DNA of 64,000 nucleotides from Colias croceus (GCF_905220415.1 NC_059568.1:14322001-14386000), one strand, 5' to 3'. Shown: positions 10,759 through 21,800, counted from the stretch's first letter. Notes: generated by a model not told the origin, from the letters alone. A program made the numbers and translations.

Positions 10759-13700
10759 CTAATAATTTTCGTTCGGGAATGTCTGCAATAGACTCACCAT
10801 CGAGACTCCTAAGAGGCCAATCAGACGGGTCCGAACGAGCCCACTGGGGTCCTTGGAACCACAGAGGGGCGAGACGAGATTTTGTGGCGTAATGCCACGC
10901 GAAAGAATGTCAGCGGGAATTTCAATACCAGAAACATGGTAGAAATTATCTGATGTGATGTTATACACGACTGTGGGAGCAACGAAACCCATCATGTCCC
11001 ACAGACGGGCGGCAGTTGACAAGATGGAGCGCTTAGTGCACATCACATCGGCGGGTGCGGTAATTTTAAAATAAAAACAATCATCAACAGTAGACCAATG
11101 CAGACCAAGTAATTTATGTTGCACGGTCTTATCAAACTCCACCGCGGAGGGTAAAAGTTTGTTTGAAGCGGGAAGATTATCTAACACATTTTTACTATTA
11201 CTATTCCATTTAACTAGATCCCACTGAGCTCCCTTAAACAAATCGATGAGCTGCTGCGACGCGGAAACTGCTTCACATTCCGTGGGAATAGAGAAGGCGA
11301 TATCATCTATATACAACGAGGAAGACGCAATGCTACTCGCGAGTGGATATTTCGCGCCGTCATCTTCTACGAGCTGTCTTACCGTGCGCAATGCATGATA
11401 AGGACTAGACTTGATGCCGAAGCAAACTCGATTAAATTGATAAAGAAGCAGCGGATCCTGCGGGCTGAAACGATATAAAAAACATTGAAAACGACGATCA
11501 AACTCACGCACGAAAATCTGCAGGAATTGTTGGCGGCAATCGGCGGTCATGGCAATCGCGTGGAGACGAAAACCTAAAATTATTGTAAACAAATTGCCTT
11601 GTAAATTCGGCCCAACATGCAGAAGGTCATTCAATGAACGCTGGCTTCCAGAAGTTGGCATGCTAGCATCTAAAACCATGCGCAGCTTAGTCGACGATTT
11701 ATCCTCGCGCAGAACAGCGTGATGCGGTATAATATAAATAGGTGTAGGGTCACGCGGATCATACGGAGGCGCGGGTGAAATATAATTCTTCGTTAGATAA
11801 TCTTTTATGACGTCATCATATGCCGACCTTAATTTAGGTGAAGCTTGTAGCTTTCTTTCAAGGCACATGAAACGCTTGCGGGCAATATTAAATGAGTCAC
11901 CGAGAGTGTAGAAATCATCCTTAAATGGAAGCGAAACAATATATCTGCCACTCACGGGGTCGCGGGTTGTAGTTGATTTATAATATTCTTCACATTCAAC
12001 ATCATCGGGATGTTGAACGGGCGGTGCGGTAGGAAGCTCCTCGAGCTCCCAGAAACGCCTGACTAATGAGTCAATAGCGGCGGTCTCTTGAACGTGACAA
12101 CACGTCAAGGGCGGTTTATGTATGTTAGGTATGGTGGGTACTGAACCCATTATTACATAGCCTAACACCGTGCGCAATGCAGCGGGCGCCGACGAGTCAC
12201 GAGCTGCATGAACTACGTCGGGGAGAAGCAGATGAGGGAACAGAGAAGCACCGATTAATAAATCGATTTTATTTGGCGTACCAAAACTCTCATCTGCGAG
12301 CGGTAAATGCGAAATATGCGATAAGACAGAAGTGTCTATAACAGCGGTAGGTAATAAATCCGTAACATGATCAACAACTAGCGGTGAAATATTAAAAGAT
12401 ATGTTGTTGTCAAGACGCGAATAAAATTTTATATTTACGGAATTACTATTTATAATTTTTTCTGAACCACCGAACCCCTTAATAATAGTACGTTCGGTTT
12501 TCTGCGGTTTAATACCTAAACGTTCACAACATTCATTTGTAATGAAGTGACTTTGCGAAGCGGAATCTAAAAACGCGCGAATAATAAGCCGTTCGCCTTT
12601 ACAATTATAAGCTACGACTTCAGCGGTTGATAATAAAATAGTATGTTGTTTATTCGCGGGAGCGTTGCATTGAAATGCGTTATCAGTATCAGCTGTATAG
12701 CTAGCGGTACATAGCGCAATGTCAGAGCGGACGCACCCGCCCGACGGCGGCGACGGCGCAGGCAACGGCGGTGTGCTGCGCGGCGGGGGATGAGACGCAG
12801 GCGCGGGTATGGAAGATTCGCGTTTCAAATGTAACATTGTATGATGTTTTAATTTACAAACGCGACAATTAGAATAAGACGAGCAACTAGAAACTCGATG
12901 TTTTATACTGAGGCAATTTATACACGCGTGTCTATCCTTTACGTATTTCAAACGTTCCTGCGGACTCATTTTATGAAAACTCGAACATTTATATAAATGT
13001 TGATGCGTAATATTTTTACAAAGACAATTACTATAAGCGGAATCAGCGGTTGTTACGTAAGACTGATACGTCTTAGGCGGTGCGGAAGAAGTATTATTTG
13101 AACTGCGGTTATAATTATTATTCTTTCGAGGCGGTTTATTTATTCCCGAATTTGTGGAAGGATGAATGCGTTCTAATACCTTCGCACGAGTTTGAATAAA
13201 TTGAACTAAGTTATCAAAAGTAGGCATTTCACTACCAAACTCAGTCTCGAAAGCGCGAACAGTATCTGAGTCTAACTTCTTCAAAGCGATATGAACAATC
13301 ATTAAATCTGTAATATTATCTAACTTTATATTTTGTAAGGCGCGCACTGCGCTAATAAAGTTATCTGTAAATAAATCAAAGTTTGTTGCGGACGCACAAT
13401 GCAAAGGTTTAAAATCAAACATTTGATTTAAATACGCGGAAACTAACATACGTTTATCATCATATTTATCTTTTAAAGTTTGTAAAATTAAATTATAATT
13501 TTCAGCGGAGGGGGTTATACCAGCTATAACAGTTGTGGCCTTCCCCGTTAATTTACCTAGTAAATAATATAAACGCTCGGCATCTGTAAGGCCGGGATTG
13601 TTATGAACAATTGATTCAAAATTCGAAAGAAACAGCGGAAATGAGCGAATATCACCCGAAAATGGTACTAATTCAATAGGCGGTAATTTAGGCCTATTTT

Positions 13701-14109
13701 TATGCAAATTATTAATATCTCCGTGTGACGGACATGGTTGCGAATATTGCGATTTAATTCTTTTAATCCTGCTATATAAAGACTCGAATGCAACGAGGCT
13801 TTTATAATCAGGTTTCGCGGCGGGAATTAATGATAACAAGCGAATATTATATTCATCTAAACATTGCTTATAATCATCGCGTAATGATTCTATCTGCGCG
13901 GACTCGTCAAGGAAACTTTCCATAAGCGCAGCGTTGTTATGAACGTTCAAAGACAAATCATAAATTCTTTGCACCATTTCGAATATAACTTCGCGTTTAG
14001 CTAACAACATGGATAACTGCGAATCGTTTATATCTTCCGAATCATTAACATCCGAAGCGTCACTATCAGCTAACTTAGTCATTTTCTTAGGCGGCATTTT
14101 TAATAACAA
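10759..14109 (-). CDS. BEL/Pao Gag-protease-reverse transcriptase polyprotein, 3' truncated
   Basis: 1,116 codons, uninterrupted. Gag (DUF1759-like) is at about 30-320. Two zinc knuckles follow: C397-x2-C-x4-H-x4-C and C415-x2-C-x4-H-x3-H. A retropepsin-like site (LDSASQS, D515) lies in the DUF1758/A17 region. The RT spans about 790-1010, with D857 in motif A and YIDD at 933-936. At about residue 1048 (nucleotide ~10968) the text jumps from a linker (STAARLWD...GFVAP) straight to a sequence that normally follows RNase H (HVSG..IPADILSRG), so RNase H and nearby sequence were removed in frame. Near 10866 a one-base loss shifts the frame, so the last ~35 residues are out of frame and the pol tail continues in the other frame (9974-10750). 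Met1 and Met5 are both possible starts. Gag, protease and RT look intact. Confidence 0.9.
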   Translation of the reverse strand: MLLKMPPKKMTKLADSDASDVNDSEDINDSQLSMLLAKREVIFEMVQRIYDLSLNVHNNAALMESFLDESAQIESLRDDYKQCLDEYNIRLLSLIPAAKPDYKSLVAFESLYSRIKRIKSQYSQPCPSHGDINNLHKNRPKLPPIELVPFSGDIRSFPLFLSNFESIVHNNPGLTDAERLYYLLGKLTGKATTVIAGITPSAENYNLILQTLKDKYDDKRMLVSAYLNQMFDFKPLHCASATNFDLFTDNFISAVRALQNIKLDNITDLMIVHIALKKLDSDTVRAFETEFGSEMPTFDNLVQFIQTRAKVLERIHPSTNSGINKPPRKNNNYNRSSNNTSSAPPKTYQSYVTTADSAYSNCLCKNITHQHLYKCSSFHKMSPQERLKYVKDRHACINCLSIKHRVSSCSSYSNCRVCKLKHHTMLHLKRESSIPAPASHPPPRSTPPLPAPSPPSGGCVRSDIALCTASYTADTDNAFQCNAPANKQHTILLSTAEVVAYNCKGERLIIRAFLDSASQSHFITNECCERLGIKPQKTERTIIKGFGGSEKIINSNSVNIKFYSRLDNNISFNISPLVVDHVTDLLPTAVIDTSVLSHISHLPLADESFGTPNKIDLLIGASLFPHLLLPDVVHAARDSSAPAALRTVLGYVIMGSVPTIPNIHKPPLTCCHVQETAAIDSLVRRFWELEELPTAPPVQHPDDVECEEYYKSTTTRDPVSGRYIVSLPFKDDFYTLGDSFNIARKRFMCLERKLQASPKLRSAYDDVIKDYLTKNYISPAPPYDPRDPTPIYIIPHHAVLREDKSSTKLRMVLDASMPTSGSQRSLNDLLHVGPNLQGNLFTIILGFRLHAIAMTADCRQQFLQIFVREFDRRFQCFLYRFSPQDPLLLYQFNRVCFGIKSSPYHALRTVRQLVEDDGAKYPLASSIASSSLYIDDIAFSIPTECEAVSASQQLIDLFKGAQWDLVKWNSNSKNVLDNLPASNKLLPSAVEFDKTVQHKLLGLHWSTVDDCFYFKITAPADVMCTKRSILSTAARLWDMMGFVAPTVVYNITSDNFYHVSGIEIPADILSRGITPQNLVSPLCGSKDPSGLVRTRLIGLLGVSMVSLLQTFPNENY

Positions 14110-14415
14110 AAGTAAATATTCAAACAGAGAATGTTACAATAAAAGTTACAATAACAAGTAATACGACCAAATAAAGTAGGTCAGTGACGCAAGCGTAATA
14201 AGAACAGAGTATGTATTTCCAATTACAATATGGTCGGATTATAACAGCGGATCGCGGAATGTAGGTACTCGATAAATTTTGAGTGCGGGTAGACCGTAGA
14301 TAAATATGATGTAATATGTTCGATTTATAATGATTTTAGCGTTATAACTGCGGATAAACGATATGAATATAGTTTTAATTAACTATTTTAATAATAATAT
14401 ACGCGTAACTTAATG

Positions 14416-14695
14416 TCACGGGCGGAATAAAATATATTTTAAGCGGAAAATAATAGATGACGCAATGTCGATCTATGCGGTTATAGTTATTTCACAATGA
14501 ATGTACTATTAAATCACTTATTAGGGCCTACAATGAGTATCCTAATAAGGGCGGGTTTAAAATATATTTTATATGAATAGTAGAAGACGCATTGTCGTTC
14601 TACGCGGTAAATTAAATAGTATTTCGCATTGAAGATACTACTAAATACTAATACGCTTATTAGGGCCTACACAATGAGTATCCTAATAAGGGCGG
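14416..14695 (-). repeat. Duplicated leader unit with conserved hairpins in BEL/Pao
   Basis: Two tandem units (about 14416-14549 and 14550-14690) lie in the 5' leader, between the primer site and the gag start. Each carries three inverted repeats in the same order: 14454-14475 / 14580-14603, a weaker middle one, and 14517-14549 / 14656-14690. Loops contain CAATG or CATTG. The first stem is TAGAT/ATCTA in one unit and GTAGAA/TTCTAC in the other, so a base pair changed on both sides together. Confidence 0.75.
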
Positions 14696-14745
14696 TGGAA
14701 TCATCAGGTAATGTACGATTCGTAAGGACTAATAATGGTTACTAT

Positions 14746-14762
14746 CCGGATCGAAGGTACCA
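14746..14762 (-). promoter_or_regulatory. Candidate primer binding site
   Basis: On the sense strand, five bases after the 5' LTR, is TGGTACCTTCGATCCGG. It starts with TGG, the complement of a tRNA 3' CCA end. I cannot name the tRNA from memory. Confidence 0.5.
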
Positions 14763-14767
14763 ATCAA

Positions 14768-15288
14768 TGGTCGCGCCAATATAAAAATATACGTAAATGT
14801 ATTCTCGATATGAAGTGGACTGTATTTAGATCAACGTGGTGTTAGCAAAGAGGGGAAAGACGGGAACACACGGCACATACCTCGTCGGAGGGAGTAGCGT
14901 CCAGAACACACGCCGCTGCCACGCGGTCAGGGTCCTCCAGCTCGCGGCGGGCAAGAACGGGTCCAGTCCGACACTCCACACAAACACACACGCGGCGGTG
15001 AGCGCGACCAAGGGCCGGGGCACGGGATACCCCGGTGGTGGTACAAAAGCACAATGCCTGATGATCTAGAGAGCCTCGTGGAAGCTCTCCGGCGGTGAGT
15101 CCCGATCCTCGCTAAAGATCGGAGAGAACTACTGGCTGTCGTTCGTGACATAGGTAGGTCACGTGACGAGCGCTAAATAGCGCGCGATGATTGGTTGTGC
15201 TCGTATGTAGGGAAGGATGAAGGAATACACCACAAATAATAAACATTTAATTTCTACATTTACTATTTTAATTATATTGGCGTTACCA
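14768..15288 (-). repeat. 5' LTR of the BEL/Pao element
   Basis: Copy of 9004-9524 at a constant offset of 5,764 bases, with the same TGGT...ACCA ends. It should carry the promoter for the minus-strand transcript. I see no canonical TATA box that I would defend. Confidence 0.95.
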
Positions 15289-15293
15289 CCTAG

Positions 15294-16031
15294 CATACCT
15301 TTAATTCAGTTAATAGGCAGAAGCTGTTATAAACTTAAATATTTGGAAGTTTAGTATAACTATTAATTATGTATTGTTCTCTATCAATAATAATAATAGT
15401 TTAAAAAACTAAAAAACACGCTTTTTATAGAAAACCGAACTAAAAATTAGAAAATTTTATCAAATTAGTGTATTGTCATCGGTCCTCAATGAATCTACAA
15501 AGTTTGAACGAAATCTGGCCGTTTAAAGTGGGTCAAAATCGACAAACAAACTAAAAACATACAAACATACAGGTGAAGCTAATATAAAGCGTGTAAAAAA
15601 AGAATTAGAATTCCGCTCACTTCTAATTTTTTATATAAATAATCATTGACAAAGTTATAATAACTAGGTATATACCATCGGTATATACATATTTATTATT
15701 CCCCAACACACAAAAAAAACTCAATTATTACAAATCTCAACTATTAGATTGAGTGGATTTTGAGTAGAACATTTTGAGTGGATTTTTAAAAGTAAATGAC
15801 ATAACATCATAAGTTCATTAAAGGTTTTTCTTTTATTTCAGTTCTACGGAACCCGTCTGGATTCATGGTCCGATATTTATTTGTAATTAGAAACACCAAT
15901 TGTAGACAGGAAATTAGCTACTTTAAAACAGGACATGTAAAACTCATTTTAGAACGAATGCAGTGGATGGAGTTATGTATTTTCATTTTGCTATCATATA
16001 TTTTATCAAATTTATTTTGACAATATATAGC
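15294..16031. other. Spacer with an old repeat fragment
   Basis: About 15470-15600 (CAAAGTTTGAACGAAATCTG ... AGGTGAAGCTAATATAAAGC) resembles the conserved part of small lepidopteran repeats. No termini are visible. The remainder is AT-rich. Confidence 0.35.
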
Positions 16032-16106
16032 ATAACAATTTGCTATATATTAATAGCAAATTGTTATCTTCTGGCAATAAGGTATATTAATTAATACCTT
16101 ATTGCC
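16032..16106. repeat. Pair of adjacent perfect hairpins
   Basis: First: ATAACAATTTGCTAT (16032-16046) with its complement at 16053-16067. Second: GGCAATAAGGTAT (16073-16085) with its complement at 16094-16106. They are five bases apart. Other doublets occur at 27654-27745 and 60367-60420. Confidence 0.9.
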
Positions 16107-17369
16107 TTAATGTTAAATAAATAAATAAATAAAATAACCTATAACAGAATCTCTCTCTTATTAGACAAATTATTAGGCAATGTTTTCATTTTTAAATATT
16201 ATTATGAGGGCATTCGCATAAAATACGCTTGATTAAATTGATAAGTACTGAAAGTCCAACTGAGCCTTTATAATTAGTGTACATCCATTAAACAAATTAA
16301 AAATCTCTCTGTAAAGATTACTCCAAGATATAATAATATTTATACAGCCTTGTGACACCGAAATACCGGCCGTAAGTTACCTTTGCAAATTTGAGTCGGT
16401 CCCTAATTATACCCCCGTTATGGGGACAAAATGTAGTGTTAATATATTTAAATCTTAATATACCAAAAGGTCTGAGTGAAATTCTGAGGTTTCTGGCTTG
16501 CTTTTAGCTATGCTTTGTTTTTCAGACACTCACAATTTACGACTATAAAAGTACAATTTTGAAAGAAAGAATTAAACATACTAATACGCTACTGTCTTTA
16601 TCATTATTCAAATTTATGTTAATAGAAAAAGAGTCGTAAGTACACAGTATTTCTCTTTTGATCGAGGAGGGACATTATAAACCCTCCAAATAATTATTTT
16701 GAAGAGAAATAAGTACGACCGAAATAAATGCCGCAAATCTATAAATACGACGTGAGACGAGTTTGTACATTATATTATATAAGTATTTAAAAACGGTTTA
16801 CCATAAGCACACATTAAATTACTTCTCCATAAAAAGGAGTCTTTTGTACTTTTCGAGCATTATAAGTAGTGCAAATATTGTACCTATGAATAGAAATATA
16901 CCTATTGTTTAGTTAGGACCGTCTTTGAATAGGATTTAGAAGCTTCCCCGTACGACCTTTGTAACATTAATCGGTGACGTCACAAATGTCAACATGACAT
17001 GTCGCCGAAATAATGTTAACGACCCATTCCATACTGCTGATGTTTTGTTTAGTACAAAGCCATAATAATATGGTAAATGACGTTCAATTTGTGCTCAACA
17101 CACGAGATTACAATCTTATGTCGCAATTACAATGTATTGTTAACTGCATTAACGATTTTGTTGTCCGATCCGAGGAACTTGGCGGGCGATTTAGTTTGCC
17201 GCTAGAACGTTCTTCGTGAAAAAGAAAAAAAAAGCGTTGTGATATATAATTGTTTAATATTTTTATTATAAAAACTGTTTTTTTTTATAATATTCTTGTA
17301 TGCGCTTTTTTGAAAAAAATATACACAGCTCGGATTCCCAAACTATCTATGTTTAATGCGCCGTAAATA
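16107..17369. other. Spacer
   Basis: AT-rich. A 68-aa frame at 17013-17219 has no recognisable motif and I leave it uncalled. Confidence 0.4.
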
Positions 17370-17371
17370 TA

Positions 17372-18878
17372 CAGGGTGTCCCAGAAGTCGACGTCAAGCT
17401 GAAATTTTCTGAAAGGTAATGCCACACCAGTTATCAGAAAAATTGTAAAAAAAATTTAAGTCATGTATTTTTAAAGTTATGGATTTTTTTTTTATTCCAG
17501 AAAATGTACACCATGTGACAGTTTTTTCATTCCTGTTGCTACAAATATTTACTTTTTGCCAATTTTTTTTCTCTTACGTCATCCCGAATAGTGCTTTATG
17601 TAACCTGTGATCCTAAACCCTGTGCCGATCACTCCAACTTGTAGGAAAATGTCATTTTATACCGTACCAAGATTTCAAAATTAATTTTTCGCACTACTTC
17701 AACTGATCATCGTGAAAAAAAAATGTACTACTCCAGTTTGGCAAGTAGCTTTAAAAGTTAGCGCATTTCATAAGGATTCTAACGAGGTATAACACTTATT
17801 CCATTATATCTTAGATCGGCCATAAAAAATATTTTTGTTAAACAAAGTCTGTTTTTAATAATTTCTTTGAAATTACAAAAAACGATTCTAGTGTACCTAA
17901 AGTGTTCCTAATGACCACAGCATGGTTTAAATAAGATGGAGAGAGACATTCCATAAAGTGTGAGTGAGACAGATAGTGACGCTTATGCAAATAAGTGTAC
18001 TAGAGTAAAATAAAGACAGTTTCTTTTTTATGATTAAATTTATTACTTTTTTTTTACAAAATATGTTCAAATTTCCGTTCTTCAGCTGCAATACAAGCTC
18101 GACATCTCTTTAAAAAAGAGCGTGAAATCAGGCGGCCAAATCTTCCATTATTTACAAATTCTACTGGTTCCGCTATTCTCTGTCTCTCTGTCAAGCTCTT
18201 CTACAGTTTCAATTGACTTGGAATAGACTTTTTCCTTTACTGCTCCCCAGGAAAAAAATCTAGAGGATTTAAATCGGGTTAAATCGGGCCTGCCACGAGG
18301 TTGTACCAGCCCACCCTATCCGTCTGTCTGGATATTCCTCATTAAGGTGTTCTCAAACTAAATGGCTGTAATGCTTATCTGTCTCGTTCACTTATTTGCG
18401 TCCGTATGTCATAAGTGTCACTATCTGTCTCACTCACACTTTATGGAATGTCTCTCTCCATCTTATTTAAACCAAGCTGTGGTTATTAGGAACGCTTTAG
18501 GTACACTAGAATCGTTTTTTGTAATTTCAAAGAAATTGTTAAAAACAGACTTAGTTTAACAAATATATTTTTATGGCTGATCTAAGATATAATGGAATAA
18601 GTGTTATACCTCGTTAGAATCCTTATGAAATGCGCTAACTTTTAAAGCTACTTGAAGTAGTGCGAAAAATTAATTTTGAAATCTTGGTACGGTACAAAAT
18701 ATTTGTAGCAACAGGAATGAAAAAACTGTCACATGGTGTACATTTTCTGGAATAAAATAAAAAAAATCCATAACTTCAAAAATACATGACTTAAATTTTT
18801 TTTTAAATTTTTCTGATAACTGGTGTGGCATGACCTTTCAGAAAATTTCAGCTTGACGTCGACTTCTGGGACACCCTG
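17372..18878. mobile_element. Snap-back mariner/Tc1-like element
   Basis: Ends CAGGGTGTCCCAGAAGTCGA / inverse, flanked by TA on both sides (17370-17371, 18879-18880), the usual mariner target. The inverted arms are very long: about 17372-17998 on the left and 18389-18878 on the right, the left arm carrying about 130 extra bases (17550-17690). The ~390-bp loop holds a degraded transposase fragment. With both arms near-identical the element could fold into one large hairpin. Confidence 0.85.
18020..18388 (-). pseudogene. Mariner-like transposase C-terminal fragment
   Basis: The minus strand reads PRGRPDL...FFSWGAVKEKVYS and then SIETVEELDR, matching the last-Asp region of mariner-type transposases (RPDL... 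followed by WG..K..VY). A short internal duplication (GATTTAACCCGATTTAAA) has disrupted the motif, and stops follow. Only the C-terminal part is present, between the inverted arms. Confidence 0.7.
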
Positions 18879-18880
18879 TA

Positions 18881-21800
18881 TAAGTTACTACTTGGCGCCA
18901 TGATGTCGACGTTATGCATTATATTTTTATACGCTGAAACATAGATAAGTTGATAAGCTGTCCCTAATTTTGTTGCTATGGTATTCAAGTCAGAAAATAA
19001 GATATAATTTTATTTTGTATCTAAGATTTTACCACAGACAAAACAAATTTTAGATGTACCTAATGGATTTTTAGTCTATGCAAAATCAATTGACATGACA
19101 TTGACATTTGCGTCATAAGTTTTTAATCTGTAACTAACTTTTTCTCTAGTCTTCGTTAGTCTGTGCAAGTATTATTTTGGCGCCAAGGATTCTTTGTTGC
19201 GCAGTCATCTTTCTTTTAATGTCACTTCTACGACGGCTCAGAGAAGTTACCTCAAGGGACGGTATCCATCACTGCGATAATACAATTTGGGGTATATTAC
19301 GCGGTGGATTCCTTATTTCTGTAGGTAAATTTGTAATTTATTTTGAAAATTTATCAAGGAAAACGTAGAATAAGAATAATCGTATGAAAATAGTAGAATT
19401 CATGGAACGTATATTCTGTTTTTCTGTTAAAATTTGACCAAATTAATAAAAGTATTCAGGTTCAAAAAAAAGGTTCCGAATTTTTTTTTTCATGAATACT
19501 TACTTACCTACCTTTACAATAATTATAGGTACAGTAAACAGTTAGCATAAAATTACAAGCTATACGTTTTTTGTTATTTAAGCAATTTGATTGAATTTCA
19601 ATAATATAACATAATATTTTTATTCTCCAAACAACATTTTGTAGCTATCTATGATTATTAAAATTTCAACTAATAAAAATCTTGTTAGGAATTTAACCTC
19701 CTACTTACTAGCGTGTAATATACGGGTACATATACATATACTTACCATATTATAGTTTGTAAAAAGGTGCGACCTTTTTGCAAAGGGTTACATGAGAGTA
19801 TAATTCAAGCCGGTCCTTCGTCCTCAACAAGCCCTTTGTAACCGACTATAGTGATAAACGTTATAGCTAGTTATTATATGAAATATGCCTACGTCTGTAA
19901 AATTGTTTTGTATTTTGTAAAATTACATGTGATTTTTTAATATAAGTCAGTCATTCGTCAGTTCATGTTTTTTAATATATAATATGTTTTATGTAACTAC
20001 TGGTCTCAAAAAACATTAGTAGAGATATTTGATAAAGAAGATTCATTTACTAAATCAGAATAAAATTTATTTGTTAAATTATTATTTCACAAATTAAAGC
20101 ATTATTTACTGACTGACCTCTTGGAGGAAAGTATACATATTCGTTAAACACACATGTATAAAATAAACGATCAACTTTCGAATATAGAAATCAAAACACG
20201 CATAACAACAAAGTTATTATTAAAATTATTTATTAGGTTAGGTATATTAATAATTATTAAGGAAATACCTTATAAGCGTTTAGTGCTTTGCGTTACAACG
20301 AAACAATTATACTCACATAGATTTAAATGTACATTCACAACCGCGTTTCACAACTCAAAAGTCTCAAAACCACACGCTAAAAAGTATTTCACGTGCGATT
20401 ATGAATGTTGTAAATGAAAACAAAAACCAACCGTACCTCTGCCAAGTGCCTTGAATCGATAGCAGACGCATTGCGGTCCTCTGAGCGACATTATTGGAAG
20501 ATTTGTTCATCAATGCGTGATAATGACGGCATTTGACAATGATGAAAAGTTTGATGGAAATACAATGACGATTGAAGAAAATAAGATACTTTATCAAGTA
20601 GGTACAGGATGTGCTACGCGCGTTGAAATATTGTAAATATTGATGTTCTCTTTTTTATTTTCAGCTAAAAAGGATTGAAAATCACACATAAATAATAATC
20701 AATCAGCAAGAGGTATGATGCATCAAAATATTATATGATGTAATTTCTAAATTATTCCCTTCATCCATACGAAATTTACCTATTGAATGCAAATGGCACA
20801 TTCGCCATTCGCTGGTAATAGTTTTAACACCTCAAAGTTTTCATGATTTCTTATTACAATACATAATATACTTATGATATCTGACAGCACAAAGTCGAGA
20901 ATAAGAACAAAGTTATTCGAAAGTATAGAAGAATTTACTTTTTTTCAGTCTTTATAACTTTTCTTGCCTTTCCTTAAAAATAATCTTTGAAATATATCAC
21001 TAAGCTGCCCCTAATTTGCCTTAACTAGTTATGTACACTTAACAACACGTATCACCCTTGCTTTTAAAGTGTCTTTGATGAAAATTGAGCAGTGACCGCG
21101 AACACAAAACTCGATAGCCGATGTCCGTTCGTAATAAACTTTATCAGAACGGATAAGTGGGTTGCGGGTTTCCTAGCTGCGTTCTGTTCTAACGATGTTA
21201 GTCACAGTCACAGTGAGCATTAACAAACCAAACGTACGTTGCGCTCAAAGATTAAGTTACAGTCACAGAAACCAAACGTACAGTACACTCATAGGATTTA
21301 GACGTATATTGCTCAAAGGTAACGTAATTGTGTGCTTAAAAAATAGTACTCTGGACGTGTTAAGCTGTAAATTTTTAAATAGTATAATTTTGTAAAGATA
21401 TTACTTAAAGTAAAGCATGACTTGCTACTTATTAATTTTTAAATTAAAAGTCAGATAGAAAAATGATTTACCATGGACTGTATCTTCAAAATTAGATAAG
21501 TACCACAGAAACCATACCATCACTACAGTATTACGATATTTCCTATATTGCAATACTGTGCCACTATAATTAAGTTTTAAAGTGCATTTACATCTTAAAT
21601 GACAATGTTTAATTCCTGGATATTTATTTGTATAGATATTGTGCGATGTTATTTAGTCACAATAACCATTACTCTTATAATAAACTTATACCTCCCTATT
21701 TAACCGTCTGACGTCCATTTTAATCAAGCGATATTTTAGCCTACGAAGTTATAATTTAATCATATTACCCCTAAATTTATTACAGAGTAACCTACTGAAA

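Larger units (their letters stand above)
9601..14700 (+). repeat. Dispersed hairpin-GCGG modules through the BEL/Pao interior
   Basis: GCGG recurs roughly every 60 bases on the + strand (CCGC on the element's sense strand), in non-coding leader, gag, protease, RT and 3' region, while CCGC on the + strand is rare. Many copies follow, within 0-10 bases, a short inverted repeat. Clear cases: 10567-10593 (10-bp perfect stem), 10390-10423, 10720-10744, 11995-12024, 12060-12080, 12087-12114, 12324-12347, 13058-13080, 13412-13439, 13484-13508, 14517-14554, 14656-14694. I know of no named family for this. Confidence 0.7.
8999..15293 (-). mobile_element. BEL/Pao-type LTR retrotransposon, non-autonomous, complete insertion
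   Basis: Two 521-bp direct repeats (9004-9524 and 14768-15288) enclose about 5.2 kb and are bounded by the 5-bp duplication CCTAG (8999-9003, 15289-15293). The internal part encodes Gag, an aspartic protease and a reverse transcriptase with a Pao-family layout on the minus strand, so the right LTR is the 5' LTR. The RNase H region and the integrase catalytic core are missing and there is a frameshift near 10866. The LTRs look identical, so the insertion is young and the losses must have predated it. Confidence 0.95.
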
